Below, in pieces: positions 9,566-18,647 of a stretch of 64,000 bases of DNA. Position 1 is the stretch's first letter, and every line of letters starts with the position of its first letter. The notes beneath the pieces were generated by a model. It was not told the origin of the DNA, ran no database searches, and saw nothing but the letters and a program-made list of their open reading frames with translations. Location: NCBI RefSeq assembly GCF_030812255.1, contig NZ_JAUSSH010000005.1, forward strand, positions 1 through 64,000, written 5' to 3'. This DNA comes from Paeniglutamicibacter psychrophenolicus (GTDB lineage: Bacteria > Actinomycetota > Actinomycetes > Actinomycetales > Micrococcaceae). Position numbers and translations under genes: made by a program.

Positions 9566-10183
9566 CTAGTTTCCGGGCCGGTTCCCGCGCCCCAGGGAAC
9601 GCAGCACCGCCCGCAGGATTTCCGGCACGCTGCCGGTGGCAACGATTTCCGGGTCGTTCTTGGCCAGTGCTTCCAGCGCCTTGTTGGCGTCCTTCTCGGT
9701 CCAGCCCAGGCCGGTGAGTGCCTCGAGGACCTGGGGCTCCCAGGTGGGTGCCGCCGGGCTTCCGGCCGGAACCGGTGCGCCGGTGGGCACCAGCTTTCCG
9801 TTGAGCTCGAGCACGATGCGCTGGGCGCCCTTGGGCCCGATGCCCGAGACCTTGGTGAAGGCCTTGGTGTCCTTGGTGCTGGCGGCGATGCGGACTTCCT
9901 CCGGGGTATGCACCGAAAGGATTGCCAGGCCGGTGCGCGGCCCGATGCCCGAGACCCCGGTAAGGACCTCGAAGACCTCGCGTTCGTCACCGGAGGCGAA
10001 GCCGAAGAGCGTCATGGAGTCCTCGCGCACCACCATGGAGGTGTGCACGAATGCTTCCCGGCCCACCTGCAAGGTGGCCAGCGTCTGCGGGGTTGCCTGG
10101 ATCAGCATGCCGAAGCCGCCGACCTCGATGACCGCGTTGTTCAGGTTGACCTGTTGGGGCACTCCTCGCAGCGTACTGATCAT
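9566..10183 (-). CDS. ruvA: Holliday junction DNA helicase RuvA
   Basis: The junction-binding subunit of RuvAB, 205 residues. It starts MISTLRG (OB fold) and carries two helix-hairpin-helix repeats, seen as LTGVSGIGPRTGLAIL and VSGIGPKGAQRIVLEL. The C-terminal domain that contacts RuvB (LTGLGWTEKDANKALEAL) is present. The gap of 150 bases to ruvC contains TATATT on the complement (about 10240) as a possible -10, so ruvAB may have a promoter separate from ruvC. I saw no GAAC-N4-GTTC LexA box there. Confidence 0.97.
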   Translation of the reverse strand: MISTLRGVPQQVNLNNAVIEVGGFGMLIQATPQTLATLQVGREAFVHTSMVVREDSMTLFGFASGDEREVFEVLTGVSGIGPRTGLAILSVHTPEEVRIAASTKDTKAFTKVSGIGPKGAQRIVLELNGKLVPTGAPVPAGSPAAPTWEPQVLEALTGLGWTEKDANKALEALAKNDPEIVATGSVPEILRAVLRSLGRGNRPGN

Positions 10184-10333
10184 GGGGGTGTTCCTCCGTG
10201 GTGCCGGGCCGCGCCGGTGGTACCCGAAACACGCAAGCCATACGAATATATCTACGAACAGCTTACAGGTTCCTTGGCGCGCACCCGCGGACGCACGCAG
10301 CGCAGGACGTCAGGGGCTGGTTCCCTGCGGTCC

Positions 10334-10942
10334 CTAGCGTGCCTTGACCGCTCGGGCCTTGGCTTCGGCGGCGATCCAGGCGCGCTGGGCGGGCGTCAAG
10401 CCCGAGGATCCGCCGGAGGGCCGCGGGGCGGAGGCCGAGGCTGCGGCACCGGCGGCACCGAATGCGGCGCCGCGCCAGCCGTGGGTGATGGCCAGCGCCG
10501 CGGCGTCGGCGGCATCGGCCGGGGACGGCGGGGCGTCCAGGCGCAGGATCTTGGCGACCATCTTGCCCACCGCCAACTTGTTGGCCGAGCCGGAGCCCGT
10601 CACCGCTGCCTTGACCTCGGTGGGGGTGTGCAGCGCCACCGGGATGTTCCGCCGGGCAGCGGCAACGATCACCACGCCCGAGGCCTGCGCGGTGCCCATC
10701 ACCGTGCTGACGTTCAGTTGGCTGAAGACCCGCTCCAGGGCAACAACGTCGGGCTTGTGCTCATCGAGCCACGCATCGATGCCGTCGGCGATGGCCAGCA
10801 ATCGCTGGTCCAACGGGGTCCCCGGAGGGGTCCCCACCACCGAGACATCGATGAGCGTGGCCCGGCGGTTGGGTTCAACGTCGACCACGGCCAGGCCGCA
10901 ACGGGTCAGGCCCGGGTCGACGCCCACCACTCGCAGGGCCAT
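10334..10942 (-). CDS. ruvC: crossover junction endodeoxyribonuclease RuvC
   Basis: The resolvase that cuts Holliday junctions. The protein has 202 residues and begins [16 protein letters not shown] with the first catalytic Asp (residue 9). The conserved [10 protein letters not shown] (second acidic residue) and the S[14 protein letters not shown] segment follow, and the [12 protein letters not shown] end carries the last acidic residues. The C-terminal ~40 residues are Ala/Ser/Pro-rich, an extension seen in related Actinobacteria. ATG at 10942 lies 7 bases after the yebC stop and starts exactly at the conserved [11 protein letters not shown]; an in-frame upstream extension would read into yebC. 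Confidence 0.96.
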   Translation of the reverse strand: MALRVVGVDPGLTRCGLAVVDVEPNRRATLIDVSVVGTPPGTPLDQRLLAIADGIDAWLDEHKPDVVALERVFSQLNVSTVMGTAQASGVVIVAAARRNIPVALHTPTEVKAAVTGSGSANKLAVGKMVAKILRLDAPPSPADAADAAALAITHGWRGAAFGAAGAAASASAPRPSGGSSGLTPAQRAWIAAEAKARAVKAR

Positions 10943-10949
10943 GTGGTGG

Positions 10950-11705
10950 CTAGTCCTCTTCGAGTTCTGCCATGACCTCGGCACTGATGTCCGCGTTGGA
11001 GTAGACGTTCTGCACGTCGTCCAGCTCCTCGAGCGCGTCGGCAAGCTTCAGGAACTTGCGGGCCGCTGCCGCATCAAGCTGGACCTGCATCGAGGGCACG
11101 AATTCGACTTCGTCGGTTTCGTATTCGATTCCGGCCTCCTCGAGCGCGGAAACAACCGCACGCAGGTCGGTCGGCTCCGAATGGATCTCGAAGTGGTCCC
11201 CGGATTCCTTGACCTCGTCGGCCCCGGCGTCCAGCACCGCCATGAGCAGGTCGTCCTCGGTGAGGTCCTTCTTCGGCAGGCCGACGACTCCCCGGCGGGA
11301 GAACAGGTATGCGACCGAGCCGGGGTCCGCGACGGTGCCGCCGTTGCGGGTGATGCCCAGGCGCACCTCGGAGGCCGCACGGTTCTTGTTGTCGGTCAGG
11401 CATTCGATCAGCAGGGCCGAGCCCTGCGGTCCGCGTGCCTCGTAGATGATCTCGGTGTAGTCGATGACCTCGCCGGTCAGGCCGGCGCCGCGCTTGACCG
11501 CGCGGTCGATGTTGTCGTTGGGCACCGAGGTCTTCTTGGCCTTGGAGACAGCGACCTCGAGGGCCGGGTTTCCGGCCAGGTCGGCGCCGCCTGCGCGCGC
11601 AGCAACCTCGATGTTCTTGATCAGCTTGGCGAACGCCTTGGCGCGCCTGCTGTCGAGGATTGCCTTCTTGTGTTTCGTGGTTGCCCATTTGGAGTGGCCG
11701 GACAT
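10950..11705 (-). CDS. yebC: YebC/PmpR family transcriptional regulator
   Basis: A protein of 251 residues with the family start [15 protein letters not shown] and internal signatures [29 protein letters not shown] and the acidic C-terminal domain. YebC-family proteins were described as DNA-binding regulators; more recent work assigns some members to relief of ribosome stalling at proline stretches. Which role applies here cannot be read from the sequence. It lies between pdxT (2 bases away) and ruvC, the usual actinobacterial position. Confidence 0.97.
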   Translation of the reverse strand: MSGHSKWATTKHKKAILDSRRAKAFAKLIKNIEVAARAGGADLAGNPALEVAVSKAKKTSVPNDNIDRAVKRGAGLTGEVIDYTEIIYEARGPQGSALLIECLTDNKNRAASEVRLGITRNGGTVADPGSVAYLFSRRGVVGLPKKDLTEDDLLMAVLDAGADEVKESGDHFEIHSEPTDLRAVVSALEEAGIEYETDEVEFVPSMQVQLDAAAARKFLKLADALEELDDVQNVYSNADISAEVMAELEED

Positions 11706-11707
11706 GC

Positions 11708-12418
11708 TTACGCGTCTCCTCTGATCATTTGAATGAAAAGTTCATGGATCCGGCGCTCCCCGGCCACCTCGGGGTGGAAGGAAGTCGCCAATAATTTTCC
11801 AGAACGTACTGCAACAATTCTAGCCACCCTTGTCCCGTCCACGCCCAGGGGCGTGTTTTCCGCGGGAATGGTGGCCAGCACCTCTACGGACTCCCCCGCG
11901 CTTTCCACCCAGGGTGCGCGGATGAATGCCGCGCGGACCGGCGCGGTGGCACGGTCCGGGTCCTGGCTGGGAAGGGCGTTCAGTCCCTTGATCTCAAGGT
12001 CGACCTCGAACGAGTCGACCTGTCGCCCGAAGGCATTGCGCCTGACCACCATATCGATTCCCCCGAAGCTTTGCTGGGGCTCGCCCTTCATGTTGGTGGT
12101 GGGATCGGCAATTGTGTCCGCCAGGAGGATCATTCCGGCGCACGATCCATAGACCGGGAACCCGTCGGCGATCCTGGCCCTGAGCGCCTCGGCCACCCCG
12201 TACATGCGGGCGAGCTTGTCGATCACCGTTGACTCCCCGCCGGGGATGACCAAGCCGTCCAGGTCCGCCAGGGCGCCCGGTGTCTTCACCGGCAGCGCAA
12301 GGGCACCGAGTGATTCGAGTGCTTGCAGGTGTTCGCGTACATCCCCTTGCAGGGCAAGGACTCCGATTCGTGGCGCCAAGGTGGATCGCTTTCTGGTCTC
12401 GTGGAATGGATCATGCAT
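11708..12418 (-). CDS. pdxT: PLP synthase glutaminase subunit PdxT
   Basis: The glutaminase subunit of the R5P-dependent pyridoxal 5'-phosphate synthase. It releases ammonia from glutamine and passes it to PdxS. The protein has 236 residues and a class I glutamine amidotransferase fold: [13 protein letters not shown] at the N-terminus, VIPGGEST (58-65), catalytic Cys93 in GSCAGM, and the His-Glu pair in SFHPEVAGE near the end. The first ~16 residues before IGVLALQG are an extension, so a slightly later start is possible. pdxS is encoded 5 kb away rather than directly upstream as usual. Confidence 0.95.
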   Translation of the reverse strand: MHDPFHETRKRSTLAPRIGVLALQGDVREHLQALESLGALALPVKTPGALADLDGLVIPGGESTVIDKLARMYGVAEALRARIADGFPVYGSCAGMILLADTIADPTTNMKGEPQQSFGGIDMVVRRNAFGRQVDSFEVDLEIKGLNALPSQDPDRATAPVRAAFIRAPWVESAGESVEVLATIPAENTPLGVDGTRVARIVAVRSGKLLATSFHPEVAGERRIHELFIQMIRGDA

Positions 12419-12516
12419 GCCGCGCGCACCGAGATGAAGTACGTGGACAGCTCAGGATAAACCCGCCGAACCCCGTGGGAATATTTTCGTGACACGCCCG
12501 GGTGCCCGGCGGCCGG

Positions 12517-13770
12517 TCAGCGGCCGCCCAAGGACCACATCTTTGCGCCGTTGGCCTTGGCGTCCATGGAGTTCACGGTGTCGGTGGTGCGCTTGAGCGA
12601 GGCGGCATCCTGGGCCTCGGTGGTGCACGGGGCCGAAGCCCTGGCGGGCAGTGCGCACCAGCGCAACGGGGATGGTTTCATGATGTGCGGTGCCCACAGC
12701 AGGCTCCCGGGCTTCCAGGTGTCTCCGGTGCGCACGAACTGCATCTTCACCGTGAGCCCCTCCTTGTTCAGCGGGGTCTTGGTCGCGTGCTTGGCCACGG
12801 AGTTGCCCAACCCGTACACAATCCAGGTGCCCTGGTGCTTTTCGATCGGCAGCACCGAGTGGGTGTGGTGGGAGTAGATGAAGTCGAACTCGCCGCTGGC
12901 CGCCAGCGAGCGGTACAGTGCCAGCTGGGAGGCGGTGGGTGCGCTGGTGTATTCGGCGCCGTCGTGGATCGCGGCAAGCACGATGTCCGCCCCGGCCGCG
13001 CGTGCCGCCTTGGCCCGGGCCACCAACGAGGCCTGCTCGATGTCGTCGACCCGCCACGGCACGTCTTCCTTCATCCCGTTCAGTGAATAGGTGCCGGCGA
13101 TGACCGCGACCTTGGCGCTGCCCGCCGGAACCAGCAGCGGCCTTTGGGCCTCGGCCTTGCTACGGTAGGAGCCGGTGGAAACCATCCCGGCCGCCTCCAG
13201 CGCGTCCAGGGTCCGTTTGACCCCGGCAACGCCGGCGTCCATGGAATGGTTGCTGGCGGTGCTGCAGCCGTCATAGCCGACGTCCTTCAAGGCCGGGATG
13301 ATCTGTGGCGGAACGTTGAACATCGGGTACCCGCCGAACGGCCCGTTCGGCGCCGCAACCGGGGTTTCCAGGTTGCACAGGGCCAGGTCGCTTTGGTCCA
13401 GGTAGGGGGCGATGCCCGCAAGCAGGGGGCCGAAGTCGTATTTCCCATTCCCGTCCTGCTTGGCTTGGGCCCACAAGGCCGGGTGCAGCAGGATGTCCCC
13501 GGCCACCGCGACCTCGATGCACTCGTCCCCCGGGCACGATGGGTCCGCGGGTTCCGCGACGGCCTTGGTGGCGCTTGGGGACGGGGTGGCCGGGGCCGCC
13601 GGGGTTTCGGGGCTGGAGGCCGCCGGAGTGGAGGTCACCGGACCGCTGGCCGCGGCGGGAACCTGCGGCGGGGCGGGTGTGCAGGCAGCCAGGGATGCAG
13701 CCAGCAGCAGTGCGGTGCCAATGGCTGCGCGTTTTCGGGCCCCGGGCCCATGCACGATTCGATCAAACAT
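12517..13770 (-). CDS. CapA-family lipoprotein (PGA_cap metallophosphatase-like)
   Basis: A protein of 417 residues with a lipoprotein signal peptide: basic start, hydrophobic core, and lipobox LAAC with Cys at residue 29, so it is probably anchored on the outer face of the membrane. A Pro/Ala/Ser/Thr linker (residues 30-70) leads to a CapA/PGA_cap domain with AVAGDILLHPALW, LDQSDLALCNLETPV, the NHSMDAG segment, the IHDGAEY metal site and YGLGNSVAK. In Bacillus CapA is linked to poly-gamma-glutamate, but most actinobacterial members stand alone and have no proven role; no capB or capC is nearby. It is divergent from the M3 peptidase gene. Confidence 0.88.
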   Translation of the reverse strand: MFDRIVHGPGARKRAAIGTALLLAASLAACTPAPPQVPAAASGPVTSTPAASSPETPAAPATPSPSATKAVAEPADPSCPGDECIEVAVAGDILLHPALWAQAKQDGNGKYDFGPLLAGIAPYLDQSDLALCNLETPVAAPNGPFGGYPMFNVPPQIIPALKDVGYDGCSTASNHSMDAGVAGVKRTLDALEAAGMVSTGSYRSKAEAQRPLLVPAGSAKVAVIAGTYSLNGMKEDVPWRVDDIEQASLVARAKAARAAGADIVLAAIHDGAEYTSAPTASQLALYRSLAASGEFDFIYSHHTHSVLPIEKHQGTWIVYGLGNSVAKHATKTPLNKEGLTVKMQFVRTGDTWKPGSLLWAPHIMKPSPLRWCALPARASAPCTTEAQDAASLKRTTDTVNSMDAKANGAKMWSLGGR

Positions 13771-13849
13771 GCTCCGAGCCTAACCTTTGCCGCGTGCATT
13801 CCGGCGCGGGATACCCACAGCGCCGCGGGCTTATGACAGGGTTAACACC

Positions 13850-15871
13850 ATGCATAATCCGTTGCTTGAGCGAAGCACCTTGCCGTTTGAATTCCCAGAT
13901 TATTCAGCCCTGGAGGCAGCCCACTACCTGGATGCCGTCCAGCAGGGTGTCGCTGGGCACCTGGAAGAACTTCGGGCCATCGCGCAAAACACGCAGGCCC
14001 CGACCTTTGAGAACACCTTTGTGGCCATGGAACGCAGCGGCGCGCTGCTGCGGCGCGCCGTGATGGCGTACTGGACGGTCTTCTCCGCCCATGGCACCGA
14101 CGAACTGCGCGAGATCGACCCGCAGATCCAGTCGCTGGTTTCCGGCCACCAGGATGCCATCCACCTTGACGGGGAGCTTTTTGCGCGCCTGGCCTCCCTG
14201 GACGCCGATCCGCTCGGCGGCGAGGACAAGCGGCTGGTCGCAGAGACGCTGCGCACCTTCCGTGCCGCCGGCGCCGAACTCGATGCGGAGCGCAAGGAGC
14301 AGTTGCGCGCACTGAACAGCGAGATCACGGACCTGTCCAGCGAATACTCACGCAGGCTCCTGGGCGCCATGAACGAGGCCGCCGTACACTTTGCCGATCC
14401 GGGGGAACTGGCCGGGCTCAGCGACGGGGAACTGGGCTCCGCCGCGGATGCGGCGCGCGACGCAGGGTACCCCGACGGCTACCTGCTGACCCTGGTCCTG
14501 CCCACCGGGCAGCCGCTGCTCGAGCGACTCGAACTTTCCGCTTCGCGACGACGGCTCTTCGAGGCCTCGGTGAACCGCGGCCAGGAGGGCGAAAACCGGA
14601 CCCTGGACCTGGCTGCGCGGATGGCGTCGCTGCGCTCGAAGCGTGCGGCTCTGCTGGGCTTTGCGACGCACGCCGACGTGGTGCTGCAGGAGGCCACCGC
14701 CCCGGACCTGGCTGCGGTGCGCGGCCGCCTGGCCGAGCTCATCCCGGCTGCCGTGGCCAACGCCCGGGCCGAGGCCGGGGAACTGGAGAAGATTTCCGGT
14801 TCCCCCATCCAGCCGTGGGACTGGGCTTACTACTCCGCCGCCGTGGCGCGCGAACGCCACGCGCTGGACCGCGGGGCGTTGCGCGAATACTTCGAGCTCG
14901 ATGCGGTGCTCGAGCGCGGCGTCTTTGCCGCAGCCTCCCGCCTCTACGGGTTGGGCTTCACCGAGCGTTTCGACTTCCCGCCCTACCACCCCGACGTGCG
15001 CACCTGGGAGGTCTTCAACGAGGACGGCTCCACGCTGGGCCTGTTCGTGGGCGACTTCTTTGCCCGTCCCACCAAGGCCGGGGGTGCGTGGATGAACTCC
15101 ATCCGCGAGTCCGCGTCCCTGCTGGGCGAGCGTCCCGTGGTCACCAACACCCTGAACATCCCCAAGCCAGCGGCAGGCGAACCGGCACTGGTGTCCCTCG
15201 ACGAGGTCAACACGCTGTTCCACGAGTTCGGCCACGCGCTGCACGGGCTGTTTTCCGCCGGACTCTACCCGTCGCTGGCCGGCACCAGTGTGCCGCGCGA
15301 CTTCGTCGAGTACCCCTCGCAGGTCAACGAGATGTGGGCCCTGCACGGCGAGGTGCTGCCCGGCTATGCCGCGCACACGCGCACCGGGGAACCGCTGCCG
15401 GAGGGCACGGTCCAGGCCCTGGAGGCCGCGGCGCTGTGGGGCGAGGGATTCGCCACCACCGAGTACCTCACCGCAGCCGTCCTGGATTTGGCCTGGCACT
15501 CGCTGACCGACGGGGAACTGGTTTCCGATCCGCTGGCCTTCGAGCAGCGGGTACTTTCAGAGGCCGGGCTGATCCCGGAGCTGGTGCCCTCGCGCTACCG
15601 CACCGGCTACTTCAAGCACATTTTCGACGGCGGGTACTCGGCCGGCTACTACTCCTACATCTGGTCGGAGGTGCTGGACGCCGACACCGTCGAGTGGTTC
15701 ACAGAAAACGGCGGGCTGAAGCGGGAAAACGGCGAACGGTTCCGCACCGAGCTGCTCTCGCGCGGCAACACCCGCGACCCGCTTGAATCCTATGGAATCT
15801 TCCGCGGCCGCGAAGCCCGGATCGAACCGCTGCTGGTGCGCCGCGGACTGGCAAGGAGCACGAACGCGTGA
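13850..15871 (+). CDS. M3 family metallopeptidase (oligopeptidase)
   Basis: A protein of 673 residues, a cytoplasmic thimet-oligopeptidase/peptidyl-dipeptidase family zinc protease that trims short peptides. The zinc site is HEFGH (residues 458-462), followed by the family signature FSAGLYPSLAGTSVPRDFVEYPSQVNEMW, cited here by its parts, with the third zinc ligand Glu in FVEYPSQ. The N-terminal helical cap (LPFEFPDYSAL) and the C-terminal FDGGYSAGYYSYIWSEV are intact. ATG at 13850 begins right at the conserved N-terminus; earlier in-frame codons lack homology-like content. The next gene starts on the stop codon (GTGA), so the two are coupled. Confidence 0.95.
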   Translation: MHNPLLERSTLPFEFPDYSALEAAHYLDAVQQGVAGHLEELRAIAQNTQAPTFENTFVAMERSGALLRRAVMAYWTVFSAHGTDELREIDPQIQSLVSGHQDAIHLDGELFARLASLDADPLGGEDKRLVAETLRTFRAAGAELDAERKEQLRALNSEITDLSSEYSRRLLGAMNEAAVHFADPGELAGLSDGELGSAADAARDAGYPDGYLLTLVLPTGQPLLERLELSASRRRLFEASVNRGQEGENRTLDLAARMASLRSKRAALLGFATHADVVLQEATAPDLAAVRGRLAELIPAAVANARAEAGELEKISGSPIQPWDWAYYSAAVARERHALDRGALREYFELDAVLERGVFAAASRLYGLGFTERFDFPPYHPDVRTWEVFNEDGSTLGLFVGDFFARPTKAGGAWMNSIRESASLLGERPVVTNTLNIPKPAAGEPALVSLDEVNTLFHEFGHALHGLFSAGLYPSLAGTSVPRDFVEYPSQVNEMWALHGEVLPGYAAHTRTGEPLPEGTVQALEAAALWGEGFATTEYLTAAVLDLAWHSLTDGELVSDPLAFEQRVLSEAGLIPELVPSRYRTGYFKHIFDGGYSAGYYSYIWSEVLDADTVEWFTENGGLKRENGERFRTELLSRGNTRDPLESYGIFRGREARIEPLLVRRGLARSTNA

Positions 15872-16626
15872 CAACAATTGGTTTTGCGCAGGACGCGCTC
15901 TCGCACTGGCACCAGGCCATGGCGATCGCCACCGGCGGCAAGCTCTTCACGACCCACGGCTGCTCGTGGGCCTGGCAGCCGGCCCGCGGCCGGCTGGTGC
16001 TGCTCTTCCCCGCCCACGCGCAGGAGGCCGGGCTGCGCCCGGGCCTGGCCGAAGGCACGCGCCTGGGTGCGCGCCGGGTCGAGGCCTGGGTTAATTCCGG
16101 TGCGCCCTCCGGCCCGCTGGAGGCCGCAGGGTTCTCCGATGCCGCACAGATTTCCTGGCATGCCGGCGAGCTGGTCGGACCGGAGGAACCGTGGGACGGA
16201 CGCGTGCGCCTGGGCACGGAGATCCCCGAGGCCAGTGGCGCCGACGCGAAGGAATTGCAGGTCGCCAACCTCTGGCGCGATCCGGCCGCTGCCGGACTAA
16301 GCGCCGGGCACCCGGCGTTGCGCCGCATCGAGCAGGCCACCGCGCGCACCCTCGAGGGCGAGTTGGTGGGCCGCGCCTTTGCCCAGCAGGCCTTCGGCGG
16401 CCAGCTGGCCATCCACGGCCTGGCCGTGACCCCGGCGCAGCGCCGGAGGGGCGTGGGCTCGGCCCTGCTCAACGGGCTGGCCCGCGGCATGGTCAATCCG
16501 CTGGGGCTGGAGGAAGACACACCCATCGAACTGATTGCCGCCGCTTCCCCGAGTTCGGCACCGTTCTTCGAGGCCAACGGGATGCGTTTGCTGGGTCGCG
16601 GCCGCCACCTGGTGCTGCGCCAGTAG
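15868..16626 (+). CDS. GNAT family N-acetyltransferase
   Basis: A protein of 252 residues starting with GTG overlapping the upstream TGA. The C-terminal half has the acetyl-CoA binding pattern: LAIHGLAVTPAQRRRGVGSALLNGL (motif A, R/Q-x-x-G-x-G/A) and then a LIAAASPSSAPFFEANGMRLLGRGRHLVL end typical of GNAT folds; these are parts of one continuous region. The N-terminal half (residues 1-130) lacks an obvious motif and may be a second, degenerate GNAT fold. The substrate is unknown. Its coupling to the M3 peptidase could mean action on amino acids or peptides, but that is inference. Confidence 0.85.
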   Translation: MTTIGFAQDALSHWHQAMAIATGGKLFTTHGCSWAWQPARGRLVLLFPAHAQEAGLRPGLAEGTRLGARRVEAWVNSGAPSGPLEAAGFSDAAQISWHAGELVGPEEPWDGRVRLGTEIPEASGADAKELQVANLWRDPAAAGLSAGHPALRRIEQATARTLEGELVGRAFAQQAFGGQLAIHGLAVTPAQRRRGVGSALLNGLARGMVNPLGLEEDTPIELIAAASPSSAPFFEANGMRLLGRGRHLVLRQ

Positions 16627-16759
16627 CCGCCCGGTGCCGTGCCGCCCGGCACGCCGGGTTCGCGGCCGCTTCCCGCGCTCTTGCCCCGAGGCGTGCCGTT
16701 CTCCACGCTGTTGATGGACCGCAGCCGCTTTTACCGGGAGGCCACCCAGGGCAGGCAGG

Positions 16760-17581
16760 TCCGCACTGGTCACCGGGACGTCCTCGGGGATCGGGGAAGC
16801 CACTGCCCGGAAGCTGCAGGCCATGGGTCTCACCGTCTACGCGGCGGCCCGACGCGTCGAGCGGATGCAGCGCCGCGAAGAGGACGGCATTGCCGTGCTG
16901 GCGATGGATGTCACCGACGATGCGTCCATGCGGGCCGGCATCGAGCGGATCATCACCGAGACCGGTCGCATCGACGTGCTGGTCAACAACGCCGGCTACG
17001 GTTCATACGGCGCCCTGGAAGACGTTGAAATCGACGAGGGCCGACGGCAGTTCGAGGTCAACGTGTTCGGTGCGATCAGGCTCGCGCAACTGGTGCTCCC
17101 CCACATGCGCGCCCGCGGCGCGGGCACCATCGTGAACATCTCCTCGATGGGTGGGAAGATATACACTCCGCTGGGCGGTTGGTACCACGGCACGAAATTT
17201 GCCCTTGAGGCACTGAGCGATTGCCTGCGCATGGAAGTCACGCCGTTCGGCATCGACGTCGTCGTGATCGAACCCGGAGGCATTGCCACCGAGTGGGGGC
17301 CGATCGCCGGGGATCTCGTCGAGCAGGCCTCCGGGCACGGTCCCTACGGCAGGCAGGCCGCTGCTGTCGTGAAGTTGTTGCGCGGGGAAACCACCGGCGG
17401 ACGCAACTCACCTCCGGGGGTGGTGGCCGACGCGGTCGGAAGGGCCGTGCGCGCCTCCAGGTCCAAGACCCGGTACGCCGTCGGCTTCGGTGCCAGGCCG
17501 CTGGTCCTGGCGCGCCGCGGTCTTGGCGACCGCCTCTTCGAGGCGCTGATCACCCGGGCCACGGGCAAGCCCCGGCACTGA
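16760..17581 (+). CDS. SDR family oxidoreductase, start codon not found
   Basis: A short-chain dehydrogenase. The cofactor motif T-G-T-S-S-G-I-G is encoded at 16772-16795, in frame with the rest: VNNAGYG, the catalytic Ser in NISSMGG, and Y-H-G-T-K (YxxxK). The C-terminal ~60 residues resemble the SDR group acting on hydrophobic substrates. The frame opens at 16715 after TGA, and no ATG, GTG or TTG occurs before the motif. The first ATG (16823) would remove the NAD(P) site. GGGAGG at 16736-16741 looks like a ribosome site, and an ATG at 16714 lies in another frame. Either a base is missing near 16715-16760 or the gene is dead. The start given here marks homology, not a codon. Confidence 0.7.
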   Translation, partial: SALVTGTSSGIGEATARKLQAMGLTVYAAARRVERMQRREEDGIAVLAMDVTDDASMRAGIERIITETGRIDVLVNNAGYGSYGALEDVEIDEGRRQFEVNVFGAIRLAQLVLPHMRARGAGTIVNISSMGGKIYTPLGGWYHGTKFALEALSDCLRMEVTPFGIDVVVIEPGGIATEWGPIAGDLVEQASGHGPYGRQAAAVVKLLRGETTGGRNSPPGVVADAVGRAVRASRSKTRYAVGFGARPLVLARRGLGDRLFEALITRATGKPRH

Positions 17582-17631
17582 CCCCGTGATTCCGGAGAGC
17601 AACAACACTCCCGCCGGCAGGCCACGGCAAA

Positions 17632-17706
17632 CGGGCCGGGTGCTTTCCGGATCCGGCTTCCCCCCTTCCAATGAAGGGGATTCCTGAATCCGGTGCACCC
17701 GGCCCG
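17632..17706. terminator. nested palindrome between convergent genes
   Basis: The outer arms CGGGCCGGGTGC (17632-17643) and GCACCCGGCCCG (17695-17706) pair perfectly. The 51-base interior contains smaller inverted repeats (CCGGAT/ATCCGG and CCCCTT/AAGGGG). It lies between the convergent SDR and pdxS ends and probably stops transcription from both sides. There is no long T run on either strand. Confidence 0.6.
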
Positions 17707-17732
17707 CTGCTTGTCAGGCTATCGCCCGGAAC

Positions 17733-18647
17733 CTACCAGCCGCGCTCGGCCAAGCGGTGCGGTGCCGGGATGTCGGCGACGTTGATGCCGACCATGGCTT
17801 CGCCCAGGCCGCGGGAGATCTTGGCCAGTTCGTCCGGATCGTTGAAGAAGGTGGTGGCCTTCACGACGGCTGCGGCACGCTGTGCCGGGTTGCCGGACTT
17901 GAAGATGCCCGAGCCCACGAACACGCCGTCGGCACCCAGCTGCATCATCATGGCGGCGTCGGCCGGCGTGGCGATGCCGCCGGCGGTGAAGAGCACGACC
18001 GGCAGCTTGCCGGTGGCGGCAACTTCCTTGACCAGCTCGTACGGGGCCTGCAGCTCCTTGGCTGCCACGTACAGCTCGTCCTTCGGCAGGGCCGCGAGCT
18101 TGGCGATCTCGGAGCGGATCTTGCGCATGTGGCCGGTGGCGTTGGAAACATCTCCGGTGCCGGCCTCGCCCTTGGAGCGGATCATCGCGGCACCCTCGTT
18201 GATGCGGCGCAGGGCCTCGCCGAGGTTGGTGGCGCCGCAGACGAAGGGGACCTTGAAGTTCCACTTGTCGATGTGGTGCTCGTAGTCGGCCGGGGAGAGG
18301 ACCTCGGACTCGTCGACGTAGTCGACACCGAGGGACTGCAGGATCTGTGCCTCGACGAAGTGCCCGATGCGGGCCTTGGCCATCACCGGGATGGAAACCG
18401 CGGCGATGATGCTGTCGATCATGTCCGGGTCGCTGGCGCGCGAGACGCCGCCCTGGGCACGGATATCGGCAGGGACGCGCTCGAGGGCCATGACGGCAAC
18501 GGCGCCGGCATCCTCGGCGATGCGGGCCTGGTCCGCCGTGACAACATCCATGATGACGCCGCCCTTGAGCATGTCGGCCATGCCCCGCTTGACGCGATCG
18601 CTACCTACGGTGGTTGCGGGGGTGGGGACGCCTTGGTTTTCAGACAC
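17733..18647 (-). CDS. pdxS: PLP synthase synthase subunit PdxS
   Basis: Builds pyridoxal 5'-phosphate from ribose 5-phosphate, glyceraldehyde 3-phosphate and ammonia supplied by PdxT. The protein has 304 residues with a (beta/alpha)8 barrel: [37 protein letters not shown], the catalytic Lys in [31 protein letters not shown] and a C-terminal [19 protein letters not shown]. The start is GTG at 18647, with AAAGGA 9 bases upstream; a further upstream start would add 14 unrelated residues. No MocR-type pdxR lies next to it, and pdxT is 5.3 kb away on the same strand with unrelated genes between. Confidence 0.96.
   Translation of the reverse strand: MSENQGVPTPATTVGSDRVKRGMADMLKGGVIMDVVTADQARIAEDAGAVAVMALERVPADIRAQGGVSRASDPDMIDSIIAAVSIPVMAKARIGHFVEAQILQSLGVDYVDESEVLSPADYEHHIDKWNFKVPFVCGATNLGEALRRINEGAAMIRSKGEAGTGDVSNATGHMRKIRSEIAKLAALPKDELYVAAKELQAPYELVKEVAATGKLPVVLFTAGGIATPADAAMMMQLGADGVFVGSGIFKSGNPAQRAAAVVKATTFFNDPDELAKISRGLGEAMVGINVADIPAPHRLAERGW

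Noticed and set aside
10184-10333. Possible LexA box in the ruvC-ruvA gap
   Set aside because: The CGAA motif there occurs as a direct repeat (TACGAA twice), not as GAAC-N4-GTTC; no SOS box is supported.
8576-10975. 799-codon +strand frame opposite ruvB-ruvA-ruvC
   Set aside because: It crosses three well-supported genes and two intergenic gaps on the other strand; its composition is typical of a shadow frame.
12508-12529. Hairpin overlapping the CapA gene stop
   Set aside because: The stem is short and purely GC without a T run; such stems arise often by chance in this genome.
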